A DNA stretch of 36,821 nucleotides from Aeromonas simiae (GTDB taxonomy: Bacteria > Pseudomonadota > Gammaproteobacteria > Enterobacterales > Aeromonadaceae): the NCBI RefSeq assembly GCF_000820125.1, contig NZ_CDBY01000063.1, positions 1-36,821 of the forward strand, given 5' to 3'. Position 1 is the stretch's first letter. The number at the start of each line of letters is the position of its first letter. Shown piece by piece: positions 26,655 to 34,113 of the stretch. The notes under the pieces are model-generated. The model made no database searches and was not told where the DNA came from. It saw nothing but the letters and a program-made list of their open reading frames with translations. The translations under genes and the position numbers were made by a program.

Positions 26655-27545
26655 TTAGCCCTTGACGCCGCCCGCCGTCAGGCCGCCGACCAGCCAGCGC
26701 TGAGCCAGCAGGAACACGACGGTGATCGGGAAGCCGGAGAGTACGGCCGCCGCGGCGAAGTCACCCCACAGGTAGTTCTGCGGGTAGAGGTACTGCTGGG
26801 CCCCAACCGCCAGGGTCAGGTTGTCCACATCCTGCAACAGGATGGAGGCCATGGGCACCTCGGTAATGGAACCGATGAAGGCGAGGATGAAGACCACGGC
26901 CAGGATCGGCACCGACAGGGGCAACAGGATCAGGCGGAATGCCTGCCATGGGGTTGCGCCGTCGATGGCGGCCGCCTCCTCCAGGGAGGAGTCGATGGTC
27001 TCAAAGTACCCCTTGATGGTCCACACGTGCAGGGCAATCCCCCCCATGTAAGCCAGGATCAGGCCACCGTGGGTGTTCAGGCCCAGCCAGGGGATGTAGT
27101 CGCCAATCTTGTTAAACAGGGCATAAATGGCCACCAGTGCCAGCACCGCAGGGAACATCTGGAATATCAGCATGCCCTTGAGGATGGTTGCCTTGCCGCG
27201 AAAACGCAGGCGGGCGAAGGCGTAGGCGCAGGTGGTCGAGAGCACCACGATGAACAGGGCGGTCAGGCCCGCGATCTTGATGGAGTTCCACAGCCAGGTC
27301 AGCACCGGGAACGGCGGCGGGGTAACGCTGCCATCCACGTTGGTGACCGAGATGCCCAGCGCCAGTCTCCAGTGATCCAGGGTCGGGTTGGAGGGGATGA
27401 TCTCCCCTACCGAGAAGTTCCCGTTCCGGAAAGAGATGGCGATGACCATGATCAGCGGGAAGATGATCAGAGCCAGGAACCCCCACATGAAGGCGTGAGT
27501 AGCCCAGACCCGATACTTCACCGATTTGGGTTGTACGATAGCCAT
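26655..27545 (-). CDS. malG: Maltose/maltodextrin ABC transporter permease MalG
   Basis: A 296-residue inner-membrane permease with about six membrane segments. The EAA loop that contacts MalK is [20 protein letters not shown]. The C-terminal segment [28 protein letters not shown] closely resembles E. coli MalG, including the terminal GGVKG that reaches into the pore. It lies 9 bases after malF and so is co-translated from one message. Confidence 0.97.
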   Translation of the reverse strand: MAIVQPKSVKYRVWATHAFMWGFLALIIFPLIMVIAISFRNGNFSVGEIIPSNPTLDHWRLALGISVTNVDGSVTPPPFPVLTWLWNSIKIAGLTALFIVVLSTTCAYAFARLRFRGKATILKGMLIFQMFPAVLALVAIYALFNKIGDYIPWLGLNTHGGLILAYMGGIALHVWTIKGYFETIDSSLEEAAAIDGATPWQAFRLILLPLSVPILAVVFILAFIGSITEVPMASILLQDVDNLTLAVGAQQYLYPQNYLWGDFAAAAVLSGFPITVVFLLAQRWLVGGLTAGGVKG

Positions 27546-27554
27546 GGTCTCTCC

Positions 27555-29204
27555 TTAGATCTTGTCCGCTTTGGCCAGCTTCAGGTTGAGCAGCGCGAGG
27601 GCGCCGACAATCAGGAAGATAGCGGTAGCGATGGCACTGGCCAGACCGTAGTCCTGACCACCCGAACCCTGGAAGGCGATCCGGTAGGTGTAACTCACCA
27701 GCAGGTCGGTGGTACCGGCCGGGGTGGTGGCGCCGATGATGTCAGGGGCACCGTTGGTCAACAGCTGGATCAGCACGAAGTTGTTGAAGTTGAAGGCAAA
27801 CGACGCGATCAGCAGCGGCGTGAGCGGCTTCATCAGGAGCGGCACGGTGATCTTGAAGAAGTTCTGGATCGGACCGGCTCCATCCATGGCAGACGCCTCA
27901 TAGAGATCTTCAGGAATGGCTTTGAGCAAGCCCATGCTGAGGATCATCATGTAGGGGTAGCCAAGCCAGGTGTTAACGATGAGGATCATCACCTTGGCCA
28001 GGAACGGACTGGTGTACCAATCCGGCTTGATGCCAAAGGCGGCCTCAAGGAACAGGTTGATTTCACCAAAGTTCTGGTTGAACAACCCCTTGAACACCAG
28101 GATCGAGATGAACGCCGGTATTGCATAGGGCAGGATCAACATGACCCGGTAGAAACCACGCCCCTTGAGCGATTCCCACTGCACCAAGCAGGCCAGCACC
28201 ATGCCGATAGCCAGGGTGAAGGCCACCGAGCAGCTGGCGAAGATCACGGTCCAGACAAAGATTTGCAGGAACGGCGCCTGGATGCCCGGATCGGTGACGA
28301 TACGCGCAAAGTTCTTCCAGCCCACGCTGACCACAAAGCCAGGTGAAACGCTCTGGCCAACATACTGGCCCTGCTCGTCAATGTACTGATAGAAGCCGGT
28401 TTCCAGGTTCGGCAACATCAGGGCACCGCTCTGGTTATCACGCAGCAGGTTACCGTCCTTGATGACCACACCGGATTTCAGCACAGCGCCATCAGGCAGG
28501 CGGCTGAATTGGGGTTTCTGGGCGGCAAACTTGCGCAGGCTGCTCATGCTCAGGTGAATGTCACCCGGCAGAGCCAGGCTCAGACGGCTCAAGTCGTTGC
28601 GATGATTCACAATCTCACGGATCGGGGTGGCGTTGAACTCACGCTCCTCAACCAGAGGATACAGTGGCACTTCGCGCAGGCCGGAATCGGCGGCACCGAT
28701 CTTGAGGGCCTCATCCAACTTCTTGTTGGCCATGAGACTGAGCGGATGGCTGATAAAGGATTGGTCTCCCTGTTTCAGCAGCAGCTGAAACTGATTGTTT
28801 TCACCACTAACCAGGGTGAAATCATACTCACCGCCTTGCACCTTGTAAGTTTTTTTAAGGTGGAACTCCCGGGCCTGCTCCAACGAGAGGAGGTTGGCGC
28901 CCGAGTAGTTGGTGAAGGCGATGCCGATGGTGTAGGCAAGAGGGAAGATGATAAAAACAACCATGCCAGCCACACCGGGGAAAATATAACGGTGGGCATA
29001 GGTCTTCTTGTTCATGAAGACATAGAGACCGACAGAGACGACGACCAGGTCGAGCAGAGCAAATACCCACTCACCGCTGGCATACATCATGACGGCCGCA
29101 TAACCATTAAGCACTGCAACCAGTGCCGCCATGGTCCATTTTAGCCAGACGTACTTGTCTTTCTTCGGACCGGCATAGGATTCGATAGAAGGTACTACTT
29201 CCAT
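27555..29204 (-). CDS. malF: Maltose/maltodextrin ABC transporter permease MalF
   Basis: A 549-residue inner-membrane permease, somewhat longer than the 514 of E. coli MalF. Three N-terminal membrane segments are followed by a large periplasmic loop (about residues 115-310) that contacts MalE. The core permease bundle then carries the EAA loop EASAMDGAGPIQNFFKIT. ITFGRING-type starts are absent; the ATG at 29204 has AAAGG upstream. Extra length is mainly at the N-terminus and in the periplasmic loop. It follows malE after a 72-base gap that contains a strong hairpin. Confidence 0.96.
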   Translation of the reverse strand: MEVVPSIESYAGPKKDKYVWLKWTMAALVAVLNGYAAVMMYASGEWVFALLDLVVVSVGLYVFMNKKTYAHRYIFPGVAGMVVFIIFPLAYTIGIAFTNYSGANLLSLEQAREFHLKKTYKVQGGEYDFTLVSGENNQFQLLLKQGDQSFISHPLSLMANKKLDEALKIGAADSGLREVPLYPLVEEREFNATPIREIVNHRNDLSRLSLALPGDIHLSMSSLRKFAAQKPQFSRLPDGAVLKSGVVIKDGNLLRDNQSGALMLPNLETGFYQYIDEQGQYVGQSVSPGFVVSVGWKNFARIVTDPGIQAPFLQIFVWTVIFASCSVAFTLAIGMVLACLVQWESLKGRGFYRVMLILPYAIPAFISILVFKGLFNQNFGEINLFLEAAFGIKPDWYTSPFLAKVMILIVNTWLGYPYMMILSMGLLKAIPEDLYEASAMDGAGPIQNFFKITVPLLMKPLTPLLIASFAFNFNNFVLIQLLTNGAPDIIGATTPAGTTDLLVSYTYRIAFQGSGGQDYGLASAIATAIFLIVGALALLNLKLAKADKI

Positions 29205-29241
29205 GCCAATTAACCTTTATAACGCCAAGAGAGAGAAAAGA

Positions 29242-29263
29242 GCGGGAGGCCACAGCCTCCCGC
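29242..29263 (-). other. Intercistronic hairpin between malE and malF
   Basis: On the minus strand GCGGGAGGC, a TGTG loop and GCCTCCCGC form a perfect 9-pair stem, followed by TCTTTTCTCTC. It lies 13 bases after the malE stop. In position it matches the REP elements that protect malE mRNA in E. coli. The U-rich tail suggests partial termination, giving more MalE than MalFGK. Confidence 0.7.
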
Positions 29264-29276
29264 GAGGTGGTGCAAT

Positions 29277-30458
29277 TTACTGAACGATCCGCTTCGCTGC
29301 GGTATCCAGTGCCTCGTCAACACCTTGACGACCGGAGGTCACGTTCTTCAGTGCGGTCTCGAAGGAAGACCAGAAGCGGCTCATTTCCGGTACGGACGGC
29401 ATCGGCTCACCGTTTTGAGCGTTAGCCATGGTGGCCTTGATGCGGGCATCGCTTTCCAGGGTCTTCTGGAAGGACTTCAGCGCCACGGCACCCAGCGGCT
29501 TGTCGGCGTTCATCGGCGCCAGACCCGCGTCGGTCAGCAGGTAGTTCTCGAGGAACTCGATGGCCAGATCCTTGTTCGGGCTGGCGGCGTTGATGGTGGC
29601 ACCCAGCACGCCAACGAAGGCCTTGGCCGGCTTGCCGTTCAGGGTCGGCAGCGGAGCCACGTCATACTTCAGGCCGCTCTTGTCCAGGTTGCTCCAAGCC
29701 CAGGGACCGTTGATCATCATGGCCACTTCGCCCTTGTTGAACTTGGCATCCATGACACCGTAGTCGATGCCCTTCTCCAGGTGACCGTTCTTGATCATGT
29801 CGGAGATGAACTTAACGCCAGCCTTAGCACCTGCGTTAGCCACACCGGTATCCTTCACGTCATAACCAGCGGCGGTCTTCTTGAAGGCATAACCACCGTT
29901 GGCGGCCACCAGCGGGTAGCTGAAGTACGGGGTGTCATAGGCCCACATGATGGCGCGCTTGCCATTTTTCTTCATCTCTTCGTCGATCTTGGCGATCTCT
30001 TCGAAGGTCTTCGGCGGGTTGGGCAGCAGATCCTTGTTATAGATGAGGCTCACGGCTTCAACGGCAACCGGATAACCGTAGACCTTACCGTCAACAGTCA
30101 TGGCGTCCCATGCGAACTGCTCGAACTTGGCCTTCTCGGCGGCGTTCGGGGTCACCGGAACCAGCAGACCGGCCTTGACCCACTCACCGTAACGGTCGTG
30201 AGCCCAGAAGAAGATGTCCGGGCCGTTGCCGGTGGAGGCAGCTTGCTGGAACTTCACTTCAACCTGATCCGGGTGAGCGACGGTCACCTTAACGCCGGTT
30301 TCGGCTTCAAACTTCTTACCGATCTCGGCCAGACCGTTGTAGCCCTTGTCACCGTTGATCCAGATAGTCAGCTGACCTTCTTCGATGGCAGCAGAGGCGG
30401 TGCAAGCAACACCCAGGGTAGCCAGACCGATCAGGGATGACAGCAGTGTCTTTTTCAT
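29277..30458 (-). CDS. malE: Periplasmic maltose/maltodextrin-binding protein MalE
   Basis: The 393-residue (E. coli 396) substrate-binding protein of the maltose importer. A signal peptide ([19 protein letters not shown]...ASA) is followed by [20 protein letters not shown], nearly the mature MalE N-terminus. [21 protein letters not shown] and the C-terminal [14 protein letters not shown] are further matches. The ATG at 30458 has AAGGAAAGG upstream. The frame is open about 37 codons further upstream, but that stretch looks like leader. First gene of the mal operon; control elements lie in the 30459-30810 region. Confidence 0.97.
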   Translation of the reverse strand: MKKTLLSSLIGLATLGVACTASAAIEEGQLTIWINGDKGYNGLAEIGKKFEAETGVKVTVAHPDQVEVKFQQAASTGNGPDIFFWAHDRYGEWVKAGLLVPVTPNAAEKAKFEQFAWDAMTVDGKVYGYPVAVEAVSLIYNKDLLPNPPKTFEEIAKIDEEMKKNGKRAIMWAYDTPYFSYPLVAANGGYAFKKTAAGYDVKDTGVANAGAKAGVKFISDMIKNGHLEKGIDYGVMDAKFNKGEVAMMINGPWAWSNLDKSGLKYDVAPLPTLNGKPAKAFVGVLGATINAASPNKDLAIEFLENYLLTDAGLAPMNADKPLGAVALKSFQKTLESDARIKATMANAQNGEPMPSVPEMSRFWSSFETALKNVTSGRQGVDEALDTAAKRIVQ

Positions 30459-30608
30459 GAGCCTTTCCTTGTCGTTGAGCAGCGAAGAACATTCCGCGCT
30501 GTGAAATACATGTGTGTGCGAAGCCATAGTAGCCGAAGCGAATAACGCCTCACATGACCTATCTCGCATTTTTTGAAATGCAATTACGTATTTTCTTCCA
30601 GCAAGTCA

Positions 30609-30622
30609 TGAAAGCATTTTCA
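30609..30622. promoter_or_regulatory. LacI-type operator O3 in the malE leader/promoter
   Basis: TGAAAGCATTTTCA is an imperfect palindrome of the form TGAAA-N4-TTTCA, the style bound by LacI/GalR-family repressors. It lies 151-164 bases before the malE ATG and differs from O1 at two positions. It could overlap the -10 or start of a promoter activated from the CRP-like site at 30638-30653. Confidence 0.6.
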
Positions 30623-30637
30623 ATATTTTCAGCTTTG

Positions 30638-30653
30638 CGTGACTCACCGCACA
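30638..30653 (-). promoter_or_regulatory. CRP-like site upstream of malE
   Basis: On the minus strand TGTGCGGTGAGTCACG matches 8 of the 10 fixed bases of the CRP core TGTGA-N6-TCACA. A class II start would fall near 30604. No convincing -35/-10 pair was found, which is usual at activator-dependent mal promoters. Confidence 0.45.
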
Positions 30654-30707
30654 TTAATTGCGTTATAAAATGTAATTATCACACTTAACTGAAACTTAAT
30701 TACCTTA

Positions 30708-30743
30708 GTGAAAGGGTTTTCAATGGGGTGAAAACCCTTTCAC
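30708..30743. promoter_or_regulatory. Double LacI-type operator O1/O2 (36-bp perfect inverted repeat)
   Basis: GTGAAAGGGTTTTCA and TGAAAACCCTTTCAC are perfect reverse complements separated by ATGGGG. Each arm by itself also fits TGAAA-N4-TTTCA, so the unit reads as two 14-bp operators centred 20 bases apart. The region between malE and yejK (30459-30873, 415 bases) holds these sites, O3, the CRP-like site and the yejK terminator, and no gene. Confidence 0.7.
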
Positions 30744-30809
30744 CTCGTCACATTCTGACAATTTGTTGTGAAAGCACCTGTGGAATTTCCAACTAACAGA
30801 TTTCAGTAG

Positions 30810-30846
30810 AAAAAAGCCACTCGCCGCCGGGGCCGAGTGGCTTTTC
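30810..30846 (-). terminator. Terminator of yejK
   Basis: On the minus strand AAAAGCCACTCG, a GC-rich loop and CGAGTGGCTTTTTTCT form a 12-pair stem with a U-tract, 28 bases after the yejK stop. It insulates the mal operon from yejK read-through. Confidence 0.9.
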
Positions 30847-30873
30847 CAATAACGTGACAAGGATCACATCACA

Positions 30874-31893
30874 CTAGGAGTGGCGCAGCAGTTGGTCCTT
30901 GAGATTGGGCGGCACCCCCTTGACGGTCAGGGTGTCGGTTTGCGGGTCGTAAAACACTCGACTGCCGAGCAACTTTTGATCAAAGCTCAATGTCAGCCCG
31001 CCACCTGAGCCAACAAATTTGGTCAAGCCACGCAAAGTGCTACGATCGGCGGGAAAACGTTCCTCGAGTTGATACTCTTCGCCAATAAAACTATAAAAAT
31101 CGAGATCATTCTCTCCCGGTAATTCCGCAGAAAGCTCTCGTATTTCTATTTCCTCACCAGCGCTGGCCTGCTCGCTGCAATATTTGAAAACCTGCTTTTT
31201 ATATTCAGTTCGCTCATCGGAGGGGAGTTGTTTGCTCTCGCAATAATCATCAACGGCCTGCAACAACCCTTTATTTTGCAACTTGGCATCCATCCCTTCA
31301 CGAATACCGAACAGTTCGATAAAGAGATCGCCCAGTTTGCGCCCCACCCTTCCCTTACTGAAGGTGACGTAACGGCGCGACTCACTCTGGGTCTGCCACT
31401 CGGTCAGGTCGACCCGGGCCACCAGGTTCATCTTGCCGATGTCGAGATACTGGATGTGGCGCAGCTCCAGCGTATCGCTGACGGTCACGCTCTCCTTGCT
31501 ATCGAGCAGCGCCAACAGCAGGTAATCCACCCCGACATACTGATAACGGGCCACCAGCAGCACCCCGTGTTCGTCAAGCTCGTGGCGCGCCAGCGTCTCG
31601 ACCAGCTGCTCGGTGAGCTGTACCGAGAAGGGGACAAAATCGAGCGTTCCCTGCCGCAGGGCGGTGAGCCCCTCGCAAAAACGCGGGTCAGGCGCCTCCT
31701 CCCCCTCGGCGGGCTCGGCAAAATAGCCAAAGCCCTTGCCGCCCTTACCGTTATAGATGCGGTGCAGCTCGGCCATCAGCCCCTGCACGGCGTCGTCAAC
31801 CACCAGAGGTTGAGCACGCGTATCCGCCAGGGGCCTGCCTTCCGCGTCCAACCGCAATGAATGAAGGATGATCTTATCGATATCGAGACTCAT
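30874..31893 (-). CDS. yejK: Nucleoid-associated protein YejK/NdpA
   Basis: A 339-residue (E. coli 335) protein of the NdpA family, found with the nucleoid. Conserved stretches are RVDLTEWQTQSESRRYVTF, KGRVGRKLGDLF, NKGLLQAVDDYCE and FPADRSTLRGLTKFVGSGGG. The C-terminus PPNLKDQLLRHS matches E. coli. The start at 31893 (MSLDIDKIILHSL) fits E. coli MSLDI...; the longer frame has no support. It is divergent from yejL with a 73-base gap, as in E. coli. Confidence 0.95.
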   Translation of the reverse strand: MSLDIDKIILHSLRLDAEGRPLADTRAQPLVVDDAVQGLMAELHRIYNGKGGKGFGYFAEPAEGEEAPDPRFCEGLTALRQGTLDFVPFSVQLTEQLVETLARHELDEHGVLLVARYQYVGVDYLLLALLDSKESVTVSDTLELRHIQYLDIGKMNLVARVDLTEWQTQSESRRYVTFSKGRVGRKLGDLFIELFGIREGMDAKLQNKGLLQAVDDYCESKQLPSDERTEYKKQVFKYCSEQASAGEEIEIRELSAELPGENDLDFYSFIGEEYQLEERFPADRSTLRGLTKFVGSGGGLTLSFDQKLLGSRVFYDPQTDTLTVKGVPPNLKDQLLRHS

Positions 31894-31966
31894 GTCACAA
31901 AGCCATAGAGTTAGCCAAGAGGGTGGGGTATTATAAGGCGCTTTGACAGCAGATGAACCCAAGATT

Positions 31967-32197
31967 ATGCCCATCGTTTCAAAGTATAAAGCCGAACAGT
32001 TTGATGCCCTGATGAACGACCTCATCACAGTGCTGGAACAGCACAAGGCACCGGTGGATCTGAGCCTGATGGTACTGGGCAATCTCACCACCAACATCAT
32101 CAATGGGCAATTGGCCCCGGCTCAGCGCCAGGCCATTACCGAGAAGTTCGTACAGGCCCTGACCGCCTCCGTCGATCAGGACAATCAGGCCCACTGA
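31967..32197 (+). CDS. yejL: DUF1414 family protein YejL
   Basis: A 76-residue protein of the small YejL family. [21 protein letters not shown] and LAPAQRQAI are almost the same as in E. coli YejL (75 residues). Its function is unknown. The start at 31967 ([11 protein letters not shown]) matches E. coli MPQISRYS; an upstream in-frame ATG at 31943 is less likely. It lies 33 bases before yejM, and the pair are probably co-transcribed. Confidence 0.93.
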   Translation: MPIVSKYKAEQFDALMNDLITVLEQHKAPVDLSLMVLGNLTTNIINGQLAPAQRQAITEKFVQALTASVDQDNQAH

Positions 32198-32230
32198 ACC
32201 TCATCCCCAACCAGCACCTGACGGACGAGT

Positions 32231-34084
32231 ATGGTCGAAACCGGCAACCCTTATCGTGACAATGTCTCTCGCCTGATCACTTGGGGACATTGGTTCTGCT
32301 TTTGCAACATTCTGTTGGCCATGCTGGTCGCCAGCCGTTATCTGGGCGCCATCAGCTGGCCTTCGTCCACTCTGGGCGTGCTCTACCTCATCGTCAGCTG
32401 GGTCGGTCATTTCTCTTTCCTCGGCTTCATGACCTACCTGCTCACCATCTTCCCCCTGAGCTTCCTGCTCCCCAAGGAGAAGGTGCTGCGCTTTTGCGCC
32501 GCGGTGGTCGCCACCCTGGCGCTGTTGCTGCTACTCATCGACACCCAGGTGTTTCGCCTGTTCAAGTTCCACCTCAACGGCCAGATGTGGCCATTGCTGC
32601 TGGAGCAGGCCCAGAGCGAAGAGGGCGGGATCTGGAGCATGCTGTTTATCGCCGTCCCCAGCCTGTTTCTCATCCAGCTGGTGCTGTCGACCTACACCTG
32701 GCGCAAGATCAACAAACGCAAGCGCAGCCAGTACGGCAACCATGTCGGTCTGATCCTGCTCGGCTGCTTCGTGTTGACCCACCTGGTCAACAGCTGGGCC
32801 GATGCCACCCTCTATCAGCCGATCACGGCACAAAAATCCAACTTCCCGCTCTCCTACCCCATGACGGCCAAGAACTTCCTGGCCAAGCATGGCTGGCTGG
32901 ATCTCAGCGAATACGAGAAGCAGGCCGAGGCCCAGCAATACGAGGGCAGCGAGGAGCGGCTGCGCTACCCGCTGCACGCCCTCAATGTCGAGCCGGCCAA
33001 AGAGCCCAAGAATCTGCTGATCGTGGTGGTCAACGGCCTGCGCCACGACATGCTCAACAACATCAACATGCCCAACCTGCAACGTTTTGCCGCCCAGCAG
33101 CAACGCTTCGATGCGCACCTCTCCGGCGGCAATGGCGATCTCACCGGCATGTTCAGCCTCTTCTACGGGCTGCCCGGCCACTACATGGCCGATATCAGCA
33201 AAGAGAAGCGCCCGCCCCTGCTGTTTGACGAGATGCTGCGTCAGGATTACCAGTTTGGCCTGTTCGGCCCGCTGCACGACGTCAAGGCCTACCGCAAGAG
33301 CCTGCTGGCCGGTCTGCGCCAACAGGTGTTCGTCAGCGATGCCGATGACGATGCCCGCCTGCTCGGCCAGTGGCAACAGTGGCTGGGCAACCGCAACGAG
33401 GCGCGCCCCTGGTTCTCCCTGCTTTACCTCACATCGGCGGGCCACTACGAGACCCCATCCGAGTTCAAGGGGCCGTTCCAGCCCGAGCTGACCCAGTTCA
33501 ACCCGGCCACCGCCTATCGCAAAGAGAACCAGCCCAAGCTGGAGAACCGCTACAAGAACGCCGTCTTCTATGTCGATCAACTGCTTGAGCAGATCACGGC
33601 ACAATTGACCCGCAGCGGCCTGCTCGACAAGACGGTGGTGGTGATCACGGCCGATCATGGCCAGGAGTTCAATGAAACTCGCCGCAGTAGCTGGGGTGCC
33701 GGCAGCAACTTCTCCACCTATCAGGTGCAGGTGCCACTGGTCATCGCCTGGCCCGGCAAGGCACCGGCGGTGATCACCCAAGACACCAGCCATCTCGATC
33801 TGGTGCCGACCCTGATGCAGGATCTGCTCGGGGTACGCAACCCAGTGCGGGACTACTCCAGCGGCCAGGGGCTCTATGCCCCCACCCCGCGCAACTGGTC
33901 ACTCAGTGGTGATGGGCAGGATTTTGCCATCTATCAGAAAGAGGTGATCACCCACTTCAACCGCCAGGGTGACTTCGAGCTGCTGCGCCGTGACAACTAT
34001 CGTCCCATCCCCCATACCAACCCCGATATGGGAGTACTGGTGCAGGTGATGAACGAGCTGAACCGCTTCTATCGGCAACGGTGA
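32231..34084 (+). CDS. yejM: Inner-membrane LPS-synthesis regulator YejM (PbgA/LapC)
   Basis: An inner-membrane protein of the sulfatase/phosphatase superfamily that senses lipid A and controls LpxC stability with LapB and FtsH. The 617-residue product (E. coli 586) has about five N-terminal membrane segments within residues 17-165. A linker with KSNFPLSYPMTAKNFLAKHG follows, and then a periplasmic sulfatase-like domain from about 250 (LIVVVNGLRHDML, VVVITADHGQEFNET). The catalytic Cys/Ser of true sulfatases is not obvious, as is usual for this family. It follows yejL in the same order as in E. coli. Confidence 0.94.
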   Translation: MVETGNPYRDNVSRLITWGHWFCFCNILLAMLVASRYLGAISWPSSTLGVLYLIVSWVGHFSFLGFMTYLLTIFPLSFLLPKEKVLRFCAAVVATLALLLLLIDTQVFRLFKFHLNGQMWPLLLEQAQSEEGGIWSMLFIAVPSLFLIQLVLSTYTWRKINKRKRSQYGNHVGLILLGCFVLTHLVNSWADATLYQPITAQKSNFPLSYPMTAKNFLAKHGWLDLSEYEKQAEAQQYEGSEERLRYPLHALNVEPAKEPKNLLIVVVNGLRHDMLNNINMPNLQRFAAQQQRFDAHLSGGNGDLTGMFSLFYGLPGHYMADISKEKRPPLLFDEMLRQDYQFGLFGPLHDVKAYRKSLLAGLRQQVFVSDADDDARLLGQWQQWLGNRNEARPWFSLLYLTSAGHYETPSEFKGPFQPELTQFNPATAYRKENQPKLENRYKNAVFYVDQLLEQITAQLTRSGLLDKTVVVITADHGQEFNETRRSSWGAGSNFSTYQVQVPLVIAWPGKAPAVITQDTSHLDLVPTLMQDLLGVRNPVRDYSSGQGLYAPTPRNWSLSGDGQDFAIYQKEVITHFNRQGDFELLRRDNYRPIPHTNPDMGVLVQVMNELNRFYRQR

Positions 34085-34106
34085 TCCCCCGCAGCCGCGG
34101 GGGATC
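34083..34106. terminator. Hairpin between convergent yejM and the GH14 gene
   Basis: GATCCCCCGC, an AGCC loop and GCGGGGGATC form a perfect 10-pair stem between the two convergent genes, starting inside the yejM stop codon. No U-tract is seen on either side. Confidence 0.55.
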
Positions 34107-34113
34107 GTCATCG

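Noticed and set aside
25545..28346. Very long open frame (933 codons) on the plus strand opposite malK, malG and malF
   Set aside because: It is antisense to three well-recognised genes, has low-complexity H/D/Q/G-rich composition typical of the complement of GC-rich coding sequence, and shows no domain.
30459..30569. In-frame extension of malE by 37 codons
   Set aside because: The signal peptide clearly starts at MKKTLL with a good ribosome binding site; the extension is leader sequence.
32531..33793. 420-codon minus-strand frame opposite yejM
   Set aside because: Shadow frame; the plus-strand YejM protein is unmistakable.
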